Below are positions 19,799 through 29,952 of a DNA stretch of 64,000 nucleotides, one piece after another. How positions within the stretch are numbered: the stretch's first letter is position 1; the number at the start of each line of letters is the position of its first letter. The translations under genes were made by a program, and so were the position numbers. The stretch is from Palleronia sediminis. Its GTDB lineage: Bacteria > Pseudomonadota > Alphaproteobacteria > Rhodobacterales > Rhodobacteraceae. Below the pieces are notes generated by a model, which was not told where the DNA came from, did no database searches, and saw only the letters and a program-made list of their open reading frames with translations. The DNA lies in the NCBI RefSeq assembly GCF_004358695.1, contig NZ_SNAA01000001.1, positions 310,001 to 374,000 of the forward strand, read 5' to 3'.

Positions 19799-20125
19799 AT
19801 GCCCCCGCTCGCCCCTTTCGTCCTCGCCGCCGCGCTGGCCGCCTGCGCCCTGCCCCAGACCGGGCGGCCCTTTGCCGATATCGATCGCGCGGCGCCGGGC
19901 CAATGGCCGCTGCTCGTGCCGGTCGAACGGATTCTCGCCACAGCCCCCGCGCCCGCGCGGGTGACGCCCGCGCTGACGCGTTCGCTCGAGACGCGGGCGG
20001 CGGATCTGCGGGCGCGCGCGGCGGTGATGCGCGGCGGCGCGCTCAGCCCCGAGGATCGCGAGCGGCTGCGCGCGGCACTGGCGCGGCTGCGCGCGGCGCA
20101 GGGCCGTGCCGCCGCGGCCACGTGA
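19799..20125 (+). CDS. Small lipoprotein of unknown function
   Basis: A 108-residue protein with a short signal sequence and lipobox L-A-A-C (Cys16). The mature part is Arg/Ala-rich and likely helical (R-A-A-D-L-R-A-R-A-A and R-L-R-A-A-L-A-R-L-R-A-A). A GGAG ribosome binding site precedes the ATG at 19799. The frame upstream of this ATG is not supported. Function unknown. Confidence 0.68.
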   Translation: MPPLAPFVLAAALAACALPQTGRPFADIDRAAPGQWPLLVPVERILATAPAPARVTPALTRSLETRAADLRARAAVMRGGALSPEDRERLRAALARLRAAQGRAAAAT

Positions 20126-20242
20126 CCGGCCGGGCCGGGGCCGCCGGTCTGGCGGGCCGGCGCGAATGCGGCTAAGCCCCGGCCGCAGGTCCGCGCGTCG
20201 CGCGGACTGCCCGCCGCTCAGCCAACCCCGGAGACCGCCGCC

Positions 20243-21535
20243 ATGACCACCACGCTTCGCCTCGGGATCGCAGGCCTCGGGACCGTCGGCGTCGGCGTGA
20301 TGCGCATCGTCGCCGCCCATGCCGACCTGCTGGCCCGGCGCACCGGGCGCGAAATCGCGGTCACGGCGGTTTCGGCGCGCGAGCGCGGCCGCGACCGCGG
20401 CATCGACCTGTCCGCCCACGCCTGGGAGGACGACGCCGTCGCGCTGGCCCGGCGCGACGATGTCGACATCTTCGTCGAGTTGATCGGCGGCGAGGACGGG
20501 GTCGCGCGTGCCGCGGTCGAGGCGGCCATCGACGCAGGCAAGCATGTCGTCACCGCCAACAAGGCGATGCTGGCCGTGCACGGTCACGCGCTGGCCGAAC
20601 GGGCCGAGGCGGCCGGGGTCGCGCTCCGCTTCGAGGCGGCGGTCGCGGGCGGCATTCCCTGCATCAAGGCCCTGTCCGAGGGGCTGGCGGGCAACCGCAT
20701 CAAGCGGGTGATGGGCGTCATGAACGGCACCTGCAACTATATCCTCACCCGGATGGAGGATGCGGGGCTGCCCTATGACACGGTCTTTGCCGAGGCCCAC
20801 GCGCTGGGATATCTCGAAGCCGATCCCCAGCTCGACGTGGGCGGCATCGACGCGGCGCACAAGCTCGCCCTGCTCGCCGCGCTGGCCTATGGCACGCGGG
20901 TCGATTTCGAGGGCGTCGCCATCGAGGGGATCGAGCGGGTATCCATCGCCGATATCCGCCACGCGGCCGACCTGGGGTTCCGCATCAAGCTGCTGGGCGT
21001 CGCGCAGATGACGGGACGGGGGCTCGAGGCGCGGATGGCGCCCTGCCTCGTGCCCGCGAAATCGCCGTTGGGCCAGTTGCAGGGCGCGACGAACATGGTC
21101 GTGCTCGACGGCGACGCGGTGGGCCAGATCGTGCTGCGCGGCGCGGGCGCGGGCGAAGGCCCGACCGCCAGCGCGGTGATGGCCGACGTCGCCGATATCG
21201 CGCGCGGCACGCGGATGCCGGTCTTCGGCCAGCCCGCCGGGACGCTCGCGCGGCCGTTCCGCGCCACGGCCGGCACGCCCTCGCCCTATTACCTGCGGAT
21301 GGATCTGCACGACAAGCCGGGCGCGCTGGCCAAGATCGCCGCCTGCCTCGGCGAGGCGGGCATCTCGATCGACCGGATGCGCCAGTACGACCACGCCGAG
21401 ACCGTCGCCCCGGTCCTGATCGTGACGCACAAGGCGGCGCGGGCCTCGCTCGACGAGGCCATCGAGAGCATGGGGCGGACCGGCGTTCTGGCCGGCGACC
21501 CGGTCGCCCTGCGGATCGAGACGCTTGCCGTCTGA
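20243..21535 (+). CDS. hom: Homoserine dehydrogenase
   Basis: Reduces aspartate semialdehyde to homoserine in the threonine/methionine/isoleucine pathway. The 430-residue product has the NAD(P)-binding motif G-I-A-G-L-G-T-V-G at residues 8-16, the V-T-A-N-K motif near residue 105, the N-G-T-C-N-Y-I-L segment, the catalytic region D-P-x-x-D-V-x-G-x-D-A-A-H-K-L, and a C-terminal ACT domain (Y-Y-L-R-M-D-L-H-D-K-P-G) for feedback control. Length is normal. Confidence 0.96.
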   Translation: MTTTLRLGIAGLGTVGVGVMRIVAAHADLLARRTGREIAVTAVSARERGRDRGIDLSAHAWEDDAVALARRDDVDIFVELIGGEDGVARAAVEAAIDAGKHVVTANKAMLAVHGHALAERAEAAGVALRFEAAVAGGIPCIKALSEGLAGNRIKRVMGVMNGTCNYILTRMEDAGLPYDTVFAEAHALGYLEADPQLDVGGIDAAHKLALLAALAYGTRVDFEGVAIEGIERVSIADIRHAADLGFRIKLLGVAQMTGRGLEARMAPCLVPAKSPLGQLQGATNMVVLDGDAVGQIVLRGAGAGEGPTASAVMADVADIARGTRMPVFGQPAGTLARPFRATAGTPSPYYLRMDLHDKPGALAKIAACLGEAGISIDRMRQYDHAETVAPVLIVTHKAARASLDEAIESMGRTGVLAGDPVALRIETLAV

Positions 21536-21599
21536 GCCGGCTCGCGATGCGCCCAGGCGACCCCGCGCGCCCCATTGCGTCATGGTTCCGGTAACGGAC

Positions 21600-21629
21600 T
21601 TGTGCGCGGCGCGGCGCGCGCGCTAGACC
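21600..21629 (+). promoter_or_regulatory. Predicted promoter of glpX-pyrE
   Basis: TTGTGC (21600-21605), an 18-base GC-rich spacer and TAGACC (21624-21629) lie 53 bases before the glpX ATG. Pattern-based and weak. Confidence 0.3.
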
Positions 21630-21682
21630 CGGCCCCGAACGCGCCGCGCCACCCCGGCCGCGCCAGAACGGAGTGCCCGCCG

Positions 21683-22666
21683 ATGGCCAGGCCCGATTTC
21701 AACGACCGTATGCTGTCCCTCGGGCTTGCCCGCGTCAGCGAGGCCGCGGCGCTCGCCTCGGCGCAGTTCATCGGCCGCGGCGACGAGAAAGCCGCCGACC
21801 AGGCCGCCGTGAACGCCATGCGCGAACAGCTCGACAAGCTCGACATCGCGGGCACGGTCGTCATCGGCGAGGGCGAGCGCGACGAGGCCCCGATGCTCTA
21901 TATCGGCGAGGAGGTGGGGACCGGTAAGGGCCCCGAGGTCGATATCGCGCTCGACCCGCTCGAGGGCACGACGCTGACGGCCAAGGACATGCCCAACGCC
22001 CTGACCGTGATCGCCATGGGGCCGCGCGGATCGCTGCTGCATGCACCCGACGTCTACATGGACAAGCTGGCCATCGGGCCGGGCTTCAAGTCGGGGATCG
22101 TCACCATGGCGATGAGCCCCGCCGAACGCGTCTCGGCGCTGGCCGCGGCCAAGGGCGTCTCGACCCGCGACATCACCGTGTGCGTCCTCGAACGCCCCCG
22201 CCACGAGGCGCTGATCTCCGAGCTGCGCACCACCGGCTGCGCGATCCGGCTCATCACCGATGGCGACGTGGCCGGCGTGATCCACACCGCCGAGGCCGAG
22301 CGGACCGGCATCGACATGTATATGGGCTCGGGCGGCGCCCCCGAGGGCGTGCTGGCCGCCGCCGCGCTGAAATGCATGGGCGGGCAGATCTTCGGCAAGC
22401 TGATCTTTCGCAACGACGACGAACGCGACCGCGCGCGCAAGGCCGGCGTGACCAATTTCGACCGCGTCTACACCCGCGACGACATGGTGACGCAGGACGT
22501 GATCTTTGCCGCGACGGGCGTCACCGACGGCTCGATCCTGCCCGGCATTCGCCGCGAGCCGGGCTATCTCACGACCGAGACGATCCTCATGCGCTCAAAG
22601 ACCGGGTCGGTGCGGCGCATGACCTATCGCAACCCCGTCGCCTACAGCCCCGGCGCGCCGGCATGA
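21683..22666 (+). CDS. glpX: Class II fructose-1,6-bisphosphatase
   Basis: Hydrolyses fructose-1,6-bisphosphate (gluconeogenesis and possibly the Calvin cycle in relatives). The 327-residue product shows the Li-sensitive phosphatase motif D-P-L-E-G-T near residue 91, E-G-E-R-D-E-A-P upstream of it, and the G-S-G-G-A-P-E-G block. I chose the ATG at 21683 because the protein then begins as the family does ([10 protein letters not shown]). The stop overlaps the pyrE start by four bases (ATGA). Confidence 0.95.
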   Translation: MARPDFNDRMLSLGLARVSEAAALASAQFIGRGDEKAADQAAVNAMREQLDKLDIAGTVVIGEGERDEAPMLYIGEEVGTGKGPEVDIALDPLEGTTLTAKDMPNALTVIAMGPRGSLLHAPDVYMDKLAIGPGFKSGIVTMAMSPAERVSALAAAKGVSTRDITVCVLERPRHEALISELRTTGCAIRLITDGDVAGVIHTAEAERTGIDMYMGSGGAPEGVLAAAALKCMGGQIFGKLIFRNDDERDRARKAGVTNFDRVYTRDDMVTQDVIFAATGVTDGSILPGIRREPGYLTTETILMRSKTGSVRRMTYRNPVAYSPGAPA

Positions 22667-23352
22667 TCCCCACGGGCTTTCCCCCCGCCGAAGAGATCGC
22701 GCGGCTGTCGGCGGGCATGCTGCTCGAGGTGGGGGCGGTGCATTTCAACGCGGCCGAGCCGTTCACCCTGGCCAGCGGCCTGCCCTCGCCGACCTATATC
22801 GACTGCCGGCGGCTGATCTCGTTTCCGCGGCTGCGCGCCACGCTGATGGATTTCCTGACCGTCACCGTCATGCGCGACGCGGGGTTCGAAGCATTCGACA
22901 TCGTGGCGGGCGGCGAGACGGCCGGCATCCCCTTTGCCGCCATGGTGGCCGAGCGGATGGCCCTGCCCATGGCCTATGTGCGGAAAAAGCCCAAGGGCTA
23001 CGGGCGCAACGCGCGGATCGAGGGGCTGATGCGCGAGGGACAGCGCGTTCTGCTGATCGAGGACCTGACCACCGATGGCGGCTCCAAGCTGAGCTTCGTC
23101 GACGCGATTCGCGACACCGGGGCGACCTGCGCCCATACCGCGGTCATCTTTTCCTACGGCATCTTTCCCGAGACGGTCCCGACGCTCGAGGGGCACGGCG
23201 TCCGGCTGCATGCGCTCTGCACCTGGTGGGACGTGCTGGCCGAGGCGCGCGCCCGCGCGGCCTTCGACGCCGGGACGCTGCGCGAGGTCGAGTCGTTCCT
23301 CGTCAGCCCGCGCGCCTGGCAGGACGCGCGGCGCGGGGACGGCGGGGGATAA
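22663..23352 (+). CDS. pyrE: Orotate phosphoribosyltransferase
   Basis: Converts orotate and PRPP to OMP in pyrimidine synthesis. The 229-residue product has the PRPP-binding motif [13 protein letters not shown] around residues 128-140 and the [10 protein letters not shown] segment typical of PyrE. It is coupled to glpX through an ATGA overlap. The product is slightly longer than the usual E. coli enzyme and resembles the alphaproteobacterial form. Confidence 0.94.
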   Translation: MIPTGFPPAEEIARLSAGMLLEVGAVHFNAAEPFTLASGLPSPTYIDCRRLISFPRLRATLMDFLTVTVMRDAGFEAFDIVAGGETAGIPFAAMVAERMALPMAYVRKKPKGYGRNARIEGLMREGQRVLLIEDLTTDGGSKLSFVDAIRDTGATCAHTAVIFSYGIFPETVPTLEGHGVRLHALCTWWDVLAEARARAAFDAGTLREVESFLVSPRAWQDARRGDGGG

Positions 23353-23528
23353 CTTCGCCCCCCATGCCTGCCGGGCGGCCACCGTATCTTGGGGGCGCAA
23401 TCGACCGGCACCCATGATAGGGTGGCTCACGCCCGCGAGTTATCCCCCATCTCACCCGTTGAAGGGGCGCCGCATCCCGCGGTAGATCCACGGGCGACGA
23501 ATGAACCCAAACCGGGGATGGCAGGGCG

Positions 23529-25040
23529 ATGACGCAGGTTACAGTGATACGTCCGGGCGGTCCGGGGGCGGCCCCCGGTGCCGCGGGCGACGCGGCGCGG
23601 ACCGAGGTGCTGCCCCATTCCATCGAGGCCGAACAGCAGCTTCTGGGCGCGATCCTCACCAATAACGATCTCTACGACCGGGTCGCCCAGATCATCGGGG
23701 CCGAGCATTTCTACGACCCGGTGCATCGCCGCATCTTCGAGGTGGCGGCCAACCGGATCGCCATCAACACGCTGGCCTCGCCGGTGACGCTCAAGGCGTT
23801 CCTCGCCGACATGCCGGGCATCGACGAGCTTGGCGGGCCGGAATACCTCGTGCGGCTGGCGGGCGCGGCGGTGGGGTCCTATGCGGCGCGCGACTATGCG
23901 CAGATGATCTATGATTTCGCCGTGCGGCGGAAACTGATCGAGCTCGGCCGCGACATCGCCGGCAAGGCCGCGCGGGTCGATGAGACGAACGAGCCGCGCG
24001 ACCAGATCGTCGAGGCCGAGCAGCGGCTCTATTCGCTGGCCGAGGCTGGGCAGGTGAACCAGGGCTTTCAGTCCTTCCTGCGCGCCGTGACCGAGGCCGT
24101 CGAGAACGCGAACGCCGCGCATGGCCGCGCGGGCGGTCTGGCCGGGCTGTCCACCGGTCTGGCCGACATGGACGCCAAGCTGGGCGGGCTTCACCGCTCC
24201 GACCTGCTGATCCTCGCCGGGCGCCCGTCGATGGGCAAGACCTCGCTGGCCACCAACATCGCCTTCAACATCGCCAAGGCCTATCGCGAGGGGCCCGGCG
24301 GGGACCGTTCGCCCCAGAATGGCGGCGTCGTCGGGTTCTTCAGCCTCGAGATGAGCGCCGAGCAGCTTGCCGCCCGCGTCCTGTCCGAGGCGGCCGAGGT
24401 GCCGTCGGAACGCATCCGCCGCGGCGACATGACCGAGGCCGAGTTCCGCCGCTTCATCGACGCGGCCAAGGATCTAGAGGCCTGCCCGCTCTATATCGAC
24501 GACACCCCGGCCTTGCCGATCAGCCAGCTCGCCGCCCGCGCCCGCCGGCTCAAGCGCGAATGGGGACTCGACGTGCTGATCGTCGACTACCTCCAGCTCG
24601 TGCGCCCGGCCTCGGCCAAGGACAGCCGCGTGAACGAGGTCTCCGAGATCACGCAGGGTCTCAAGGCGATCGCCAAGGAGCTCGACATCCCCGTCGTTGC
24701 GCTGTCCCAGCTTTCGCGGCAGGTCGAGAACCGCGAGGACAAGCGCCCGCAGCTTTCCGATCTGCGCGAATCCGGCTCGATCGAGCAGGATGCGGACGTG
24801 GTGATGTTCGTGTTCCGCGAGGAGTACTACAAGGAACGCGAGAAGCCGGGCGAGAACGAGCTCGACAAGATGGCCGCATGGCAGGACGAGATGGCGCGGC
24901 TGCACGGCCGCGCCGAGGTCATCATCGGCAAGCAGCGCCACGGCCCCATCGGCACCGTCCATCTCAGCTTCGAGGGGCAGTTCACCCGCTTCGGCAACCT
25001 CGTGAAGCCCTATCAGGACGGCGCGAACGAACTGCGCTGA
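23529..25040 (+). CDS. dnaB: Replicative DNA helicase DnaB
   Basis: The hexameric replication-fork helicase, 503 residues. The N-terminal DnaB domain ([13 protein letters not shown]) is followed by the RecA-like domain with Walker A G-R-P-S-M-G-K-T near residue 232, Walker B L-I-V-D-Y-L-Q-L, and the [13 protein letters not shown] motif. No intein is present. The 176-base gap upstream holds no gene and no tRNA that I can see. Confidence 0.97.
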   Translation: MTQVTVIRPGGPGAAPGAAGDAARTEVLPHSIEAEQQLLGAILTNNDLYDRVAQIIGAEHFYDPVHRRIFEVAANRIAINTLASPVTLKAFLADMPGIDELGGPEYLVRLAGAAVGSYAARDYAQMIYDFAVRRKLIELGRDIAGKAARVDETNEPRDQIVEAEQRLYSLAEAGQVNQGFQSFLRAVTEAVENANAAHGRAGGLAGLSTGLADMDAKLGGLHRSDLLILAGRPSMGKTSLATNIAFNIAKAYREGPGGDRSPQNGGVVGFFSLEMSAEQLAARVLSEAAEVPSERIRRGDMTEAEFRRFIDAAKDLEACPLYIDDTPALPISQLAARARRLKREWGLDVLIVDYLQLVRPASAKDSRVNEVSEITQGLKAIAKELDIPVVALSQLSRQVENREDKRPQLSDLRESGSIEQDADVVMFVFREEYYKEREKPGENELDKMAAWQDEMARLHGRAEVIIGKQRHGPIGTVHLSFEGQFTRFGNLVKPYQDGANELR

Positions 25041-25126
25041 GCGCGGGCGGCAACAACCCGCCGCGCAGGGGCCCGCGCGGCGGCTTGGCGCTTGACCTTC
25101 GGGGCGCGCCGGAAAATGACGGCCCC

Positions 25127-26161
25127 ATGGGAACCGCACATCTGACCGTCGATCTCGCCGCGCTCGCCGATAACTGGCGCGCGCTCGATGCGCTGAGCGG
25201 GGCGGACTGCGCCACCGGCGCGGTGGTCAAGGCCGATGCCTACGGCCTGGGGATCGCCCCCGTCGCCCGCGCCTTGTGGGAGGCCGGTGCGCGGCGTTTC
25301 TTCATCGCCGTCGCCGAAGAGGGCGCCGCCCTGCGCGCGGCCCTGCCCGAGGCCGAGATCCTGCTCTTTTCGGGGCATATGGCGGGCGATGCCGATGCCA
25401 TCGCCGCGGCGGACATGGTGCCGCTGCTCAATTCCATCGAGCAGTTGACCCGCCATTTCGAAACGCTGGGCGACCACCCCTTCGGCATCCAGCTCGATAC
25501 CGGGATGAACCGGCTGGGGCTGGAACCGGCCGAATGGGCGGCGGCGCGCGATCTGGTGCTGGCGCAGCGGCCCCGGCTCGTGATGAGCCATCTCGCCTGC
25601 GCCGACGATCCCGAGGACGCGATGAACGGCCGCCAGCTTGCCGTGTTCCACGAGATGACCGATGGCATCGAGGTGCCGCGTTCGCTGGCCGCGACGGGGG
25701 GGATCGGGCTCGGGCCCGAGTATCATTTCGACCTGACGCGGCCGGGAATCGGGCTTTATGGCGGTCTGCCCTTTGCCGAGGCCCGCCCGGTGGTGGCGCT
25801 GTCGGCCCCCGTCGTGCAGGTCCGCGAGGTCGCGGCGGGCGAAACCGTGGGCTACGGCGCCTCCTGGATCGCGGACGAGGATGCGCGCATCGCCACGGTC
25901 TCGGCCGGCTATGCCGACGGGCTGATTCGCGCCATGGGCAACGAGGCGGTGCTGTTTCACGGCGCGACGCCGTGCCCGCTGGTCGGGCGCGTCTCGATGG
26001 ACCTCCTGACCGTCGATGTCAGCCACCTGCCCGACATTCCCGACCGGCTCGATATCCTCGGCCCCGAACAGGGCATCGACGATCTGGCGACCGCCGCCGG
26101 GACGATCGGGTACGAAATCCTGACGTCCCTCGGCGGCCGGTATCACCGCGACTACCGCTGA
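25127..26161 (+). CDS. alr: Alanine racemase
   Basis: A PLP enzyme making D-alanine for peptidoglycan. The 344-residue product has the PLP-lysine motif [10 protein letters not shown] (Lys35), the second catalytic tyrosine in V-G-Y-G-A-S-W near residue 243, and the S-M-D motif (G-R-V-S-M-D-L). The ATG at 25127 is preceded by GGAAAA. It lies 86 bases after dnaB on the same strand, a pairing common in alphaproteobacteria. Confidence 0.95.
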   Translation: MGTAHLTVDLAALADNWRALDALSGADCATGAVVKADAYGLGIAPVARALWEAGARRFFIAVAEEGAALRAALPEAEILLFSGHMAGDADAIAAADMVPLLNSIEQLTRHFETLGDHPFGIQLDTGMNRLGLEPAEWAAARDLVLAQRPRLVMSHLACADDPEDAMNGRQLAVFHEMTDGIEVPRSLAATGGIGLGPEYHFDLTRPGIGLYGGLPFAEARPVVALSAPVVQVREVAAGETVGYGASWIADEDARIATVSAGYADGLIRAMGNEAVLFHGATPCPLVGRVSMDLLTVDVSHLPDIPDRLDILGPEQGIDDLATAAGTIGYEILTSLGGRYHRDYR

Positions 26162-26373
26162 TCGCGGCCGCGCGGTCCGGCCCCGCCACGGGTTGATAAC
26201 GCAACCGGATTTCCCCCGTGAGCCGCGCCGATCCGACGGGTTCGCGGCGCTTTCGCACGCCCGGCGGCGCGATTCGTGATGGGACGCGCCGCGCCTTCGC
26301 GGAACCAGACGGCCCCCCTGCGATTGAGGCCATAAGCGAAACGCCGCCGACTTGTGAACCGGAGACCGAAACG

Positions 26374-27141
26374 ATGACGCCGAAAGCGCGCAACGGAACG
26401 ATCGACACGACCGCCCTCTTGCAGATGATCTCGGCGATCATCCTGGGGCTGGCCACGCTCGCCCTCGCCGCGGCAACCCTTGCCGGGGCGCTGGGATACC
26501 TGCCCTACCTCTCGCTGAGCCTGACCTTCGGCGATACCGTCCTGCCCGATGCCGGGCTTTACGTACAAATCGCCCTGACCTTCATCCTCGTGGCCATCCT
26601 CGCGGCCCTGCCCTCGGGCTTTCGCGTAACCCGGCTCGAACGGACGCATCGCGATTTCCGCATCAGCATGTCCGACGTGATGGAGGCCTATTACGCCGCC
26701 CATCGTGCCGACCGCGAGGGCGTGTTCAACCTCGCGTCCGAGTTCGACGCCGTCAAGGAACGCATCCAGTTCCTGCACCAGCACCCCGATCTCGGCCATC
26801 TCGAACCCGATATCCTCGAGGCCGCGGCCGAGATGTCGTTCGCCTCGCGCGAATTGGCGCAGACCTACAGCGACGAGAACGTGAGCCGCGCCAAGGGTTT
26901 CCTCAAGCACAGGCAGGAAGAGATCGAGCTTTTCGCCGAGCGTATCGACCGCGCGCTGACGATCTCCTACGAGCTCAAGCGCCAGCGCGAGGAAATCGAG
27001 ATCGAAGAGGATGCGATGGAAAGCCGTCTCGCCCACATGGAAGAAGAGTTCGGCGACCTGCTCGAAGAGCTCGGCTTTTCGCGCAGCCGCACCCCGCGCG
27101 AGAACGTCATCGCCCTGCCCCACGCGACGGCGGCCGAATAA
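26374..27141 (+). CDS. Membrane-anchored coiled-coil protein of unknown function
   Basis: A 255-residue protein starting at the ATG at 26374, which has a GGAGACC ribosome binding site. The frame is open further upstream, but without a binding site. Two transmembrane segments (about residues 15-40 and 60-85) are followed by a long, charged helical part rich in Glu and Arg (E-E-I-E-L-F-A-E-R-I and L-K-R-Q-R-E-E-I-E-I-E-E) that should form a coiled coil. Proteins of this shape next to alr are sometimes labelled DNA repair protein in this order; the sequence gives no support for that function. Confidence 0.7.
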   Translation: MTPKARNGTIDTTALLQMISAIILGLATLALAAATLAGALGYLPYLSLSLTFGDTVLPDAGLYVQIALTFILVAILAALPSGFRVTRLERTHRDFRISMSDVMEAYYAAHRADREGVFNLASEFDAVKERIQFLHQHPDLGHLEPDILEAAAEMSFASRELAQTYSDENVSRAKGFLKHRQEEIELFAERIDRALTISYELKRQREEIEIEEDAMESRLAHMEEEFGDLLEELGFSRSRTPRENVIALPHATAAE

Positions 27142-27165
27142 CGGCAGGCGCGCAACGGCACCCGG

Positions 27166-27699
27166 TCAGTGCAGCCGGGCCGTCCTCGGCCGGGGCGCCG
27201 CGGGTTCGGTGCGCAGATCGGCCGGGCCGCGCAGCAAGGCCAGCCCCACCTGCTGGGCCAGCGAAACGGCAAGCGGCGCCATGTCGAGCCGCATCAGCAA
27301 AGACGCGATCAACAGCGCCTCGTCGCGTTCGCCCGTCGCGGACTGGGCGACGAAATGGGCAAAGATGGCCTCGTCCGATCCGACACAGGCACATCCCGGC
27401 GCATGGGTCATCAGCGGACGCCGCCCCATCTCGGCCAGGATGGTCACGAGGTCGCGAAAGGCCCGCGCCGTGCGCCGACCCGCCTCGGGGCCGAGCCGCG
27501 CGAAATCGGCATCCATCTCGTCGCGATGCACCCCGCCCGCGCACCAGAGCCGCATCGCGAGGATCGCGCGCCGCTCCATCGCGGACATCGCTTCGATACG
27601 GGTCACGGCGATGGCACCGCGGGTGGCAGCGTCGGAAAGGGGGGGATTGCCGGGCACGGGACAGGCTCCGTCATGGAAAACATGACCGCAGGGAACCAC
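27166..27699 (-). CDS. Conserved-looking protein of unknown function
   Basis: An open frame of 177 codons with gene-like composition. The central part has a compact pattern (R-R-P-L-M-T-H-A-P-G-C-A-C-V-G-S-D-E-A) with two close cysteines and a histidine, flanked by helices (A-I-L-A-M-R-L-W-C-A-G-G and A-L-L-I-A-S-L-L-M-R-L). The start is uncertain: 27699 is a GTG without a clear ribosome binding site, and 27588 (MSAMERRAIL) is an alternative. Nothing identifies the function. Confidence 0.6.
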   Translation of the reverse strand: MVPCGHVFHDGACPVPGNPPLSDAATRGAIAVTRIEAMSAMERRAILAMRLWCAGGVHRDEMDADFARLGPEAGRRTARAFRDLVTILAEMGRRPLMTHAPGCACVGSDEAIFAHFVAQSATGERDEALLIASLLMRLDMAPLAVSLAQQVGLALLRGPADLRTEPAAPRPRTARLH

Positions 27700-27733
27700 G
27701 ATCGTGCCGGCCGGTCAATCCTGATTGTTTAGA

Positions 27734-28819
27734 TCAGGATTCTTTTGCCTGCGGAAAGACGAAACACCGGTCGCGCCGGATCGCCAGCCACATCGGCGTC
27801 CCCGGCTTGGGCAGGAACACCGATGGCACCGTCGCGGTCAGGCACGGCCCGGCCTCGAGCCGGAACTCGACCAGGCTTTCGCGCCCGATGAACCGCGCGC
27901 GTTCGACCACGGCGCGGGCGGGCGTGCCGTCCTGCGGGGTCGGGTTGGGCCCGCGCCCGGCCCGGTCGAAATCGATCCTGAGATGCTGGGGCCGGATCAC
28001 GATATCGACCCGCGTGCCGTCCGGCACGCCCGGCGCCAGGAATTGGCCAAAGGGGGTCTGCGTCAGCGCCCCGTTCACTTCGCCGGATATGACGTTGATA
28101 TCGCTGAAGAACCCGGCGGCCTCGCGATCGACGGGATTGTTGTAGATGTTATAGGGCGCACCCGTCTGCACGATCCGGCCCTCGCGCATCAGCGCGATCT
28201 CGTCGGCCATGCGCATCGCCTCCTGCGGCTCGTGGGTAACGAGCAGGACGGCGGTGCCCTCTTCCTTGAGCACCTCGAGCGTCTGGTCGCGGATCTCGTC
28301 GCGCAGCCGGTCGTCGAGCCCCGAGAACGGCTCGTCCATCAGCATGACGCGGGGGCGCGGCGCGATGGCCCGCGCCAGCGCCACGCGCTGCTGTTCGCCG
28401 CCCGACAGCTCGTGCGGATAGGCGTCGATATGCCGGTCGAGCGACACCCGCCCCAGCAGCGCCTGCGCCCGTGCCCGTTTCTCGGCCCGCGATCCGCTCA
28501 GGCCGAAGGCCACGTTATCGGCGACAGACATATGCGGGAACAGCGCGAAATCCTGGAACATCAGCCCGACGCCGCGATCCTCGGGCGGGACCGAGCGCGC
28601 GGCATCGCAAACGAGCCGCCCGTCGAGCCGGATCTCGCCCGCATCGGGTCGGTCGACCCCGGCGATCATGCGCAAGGTCGTCGATTTGCCGCAGCCCGAC
28701 GGCCCCAGCAGGCAGGTGACCTGCCCCGGCGCGATCGAAAGCGACACATCGTCGACCACGGCCCGTCCGCCGAACCGGCGCGTCAGGCCGGCGATCTGGA
28801 CCCTGGGGGCATCGGGCAT
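27734..28819 (-). CDS. ABC transporter ATP-binding protein, FbpC (iron) type
   Basis: A 361-residue ATPase with Walker A G-P-S-G-C-G-K-S-T, the signature L-S-G-G-E-Q-Q-R, Walker B V-M-L-M-D-E-P, the H-loop V-T-H-E, and a C-terminal TOBE-like regulatory region from about residue 245. The overall type matches ferric-iron or polyamine importer ATPases (FbpC/PotA), and iron is the better guess. The ATG at 28819 has an AGGA site. No permease or binding protein gene is adjacent, so it must pair with components encoded elsewhere. Confidence 0.82.
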   Translation of the reverse strand: MPDAPRVQIAGLTRRFGGRAVVDDVSLSIAPGQVTCLLGPSGCGKSTTLRMIAGVDRPDAGEIRLDGRLVCDAARSVPPEDRGVGLMFQDFALFPHMSVADNVAFGLSGSRAEKRARAQALLGRVSLDRHIDAYPHELSGGEQQRVALARAIAPRPRVMLMDEPFSGLDDRLRDEIRDQTLEVLKEEGTAVLLVTHEPQEAMRMADEIALMREGRIVQTGAPYNIYNNPVDREAAGFFSDINVISGEVNGALTQTPFGQFLAPGVPDGTRVDIVIRPQHLRIDFDRAGRGPNPTPQDGTPARAVVERARFIGRESLVEFRLEAGPCLTATVPSVFLPKPGTPMWLAIRRDRCFVFPQAKES

Positions 28820-28888
28820 CTGCAATCCTGAGCAAAGCTGTCGGGTAGATGGCCTAGCAGCGCCGCGCCCGGTCTTCAAGCCAAAGGC

Positions 28889-29668
28889 TCAAAGCGTGAG
28901 GTTCACCGCGCCGCCATCGACCAGCAGGTTCTGACCGACGATGAACCCCGCATGGGTCGAGCACAGAAAGGCGCAGGCGGCGCCGAACTCTTGCGCGGTG
29001 CCGTAGCGGCGGGCGGGAATCGTCGCCTCGCGCTCGGCCCGCGCCGCGTCGAGGCCGATGCCCCTGGCCTCGCTCACCCCGCGGTCGAGCGATGTCGCCC
29101 GGTCGGTGTCGTGGATGCCCGGCAACAGGTTGTTGATCGTGACGCCATGGGGCGCGACCTGCCGCGCCGTGCCCGCGACATAGCCCGTCAGCCCCGCGCG
29201 GGCCGAGTTGGACAGGCCCAGCACGGCGATGGGCGATTTCACCGATTGCGAGGTGATGTTGACCACCCGCCCCCAGCCGCGCTCGATCATGGCGGGCAGG
29301 CAGGCCTTCATCAGCGCGATGGGGGTCAGCATGTTGGCGTCGAGCGCGGCGATGAAATCGTCGCGGTCCCAGTCGCTCCACATGCCGGGCGGGGGGCCGC
29401 CCGCATTGGTGACGAGGATATCGGGCGATCCCGCGGCCGCCAACACCTCGGCCCGGCCGTCCCCGGTCGTGATATCGGCGGCAACGGCTGTGATCTCGAC
29501 CCCGAAACGCGCGCGCAGGTCGTCCGCCGCGGCCTCGAGCGCCTCGGCCCCGCGCGCGTTCATCACCAGGTCGCACCCCGCCTCGGCCAGCGCCGCGGCG
29601 CATCCCAGCCCGAGCCCCCTGGACGAGGCCGTCACCAGCGCCCGCTTGCCCTTCAGTCCCAGATCCAT
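28889..29668 (-). CDS. SDR family protein lacking the canonical Tyr-Lys pair
   Basis: A 259-residue Rossmann protein of the FabG-like SDR type, with N-A-G at 88-90, the structural Ser at 140 and a C-terminal G-Q-N-L-L-V-D-G-G. At the place of the catalytic Y-x-x-x-K it reads S-N-S-A-R (Ser153, Arg157), so both catalytic residues are replaced. The glycine motif is also atypical (T-A-S-S-R-G-L-G). A subgroup of SDRs with an L-S-N-x-A-R-A-G segment exists, so this may be a stable variant rather than decay. Substrate unknown. Confidence 0.82.
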   Translation of the reverse strand: MDLGLKGKRALVTASSRGLGLGCAAALAEAGCDLVMNARGAEALEAAADDLRARFGVEITAVAADITTGDGRAEVLAAAGSPDILVTNAGGPPPGMWSDWDRDDFIAALDANMLTPIALMKACLPAMIERGWGRVVNITSQSVKSPIAVLGLSNSARAGLTGYVAGTARQVAPHGVTINNLLPGIHDTDRATSLDRGVSEARGIGLDAARAEREATIPARRYGTAQEFGAACAFLCSTHAGFIVGQNLLVDGGAVNLTL

Positions 29669-29952
29669 GCGTCATCCCCGTCGTTTCGGCTTGCCTAGCA
29701 TCGGCGCGCCGCCCACGAAAGCGGCCTTTGCACCGCCCCGTCACGCGATGGCCCCGATGCGGCCATCGCGGCTCCGCGCTCTCGCCATCTTGACGCGCGA
29801 CGATTGCCCGGATCGCCCAACCCGCATAGGATCGCGACGATGCCGCACGCCCGTTTCGCGCCCCGCCTTGCCTCGCGACACACCGGCGGGTGCGGCCGCC
29901 GCCGCGCGCCGCGCACGATACCGCCCTCTACCGCCCCGCAACGAGCCGCCAG

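Noticed and set aside
27640-27699. C-G-H/H-D-G-x-C zinc-finger-like N-terminus of the hypothetical protein
   Set aside because: It depends on an uncertain GTG start without a ribosome binding site. The segment may not be translated.
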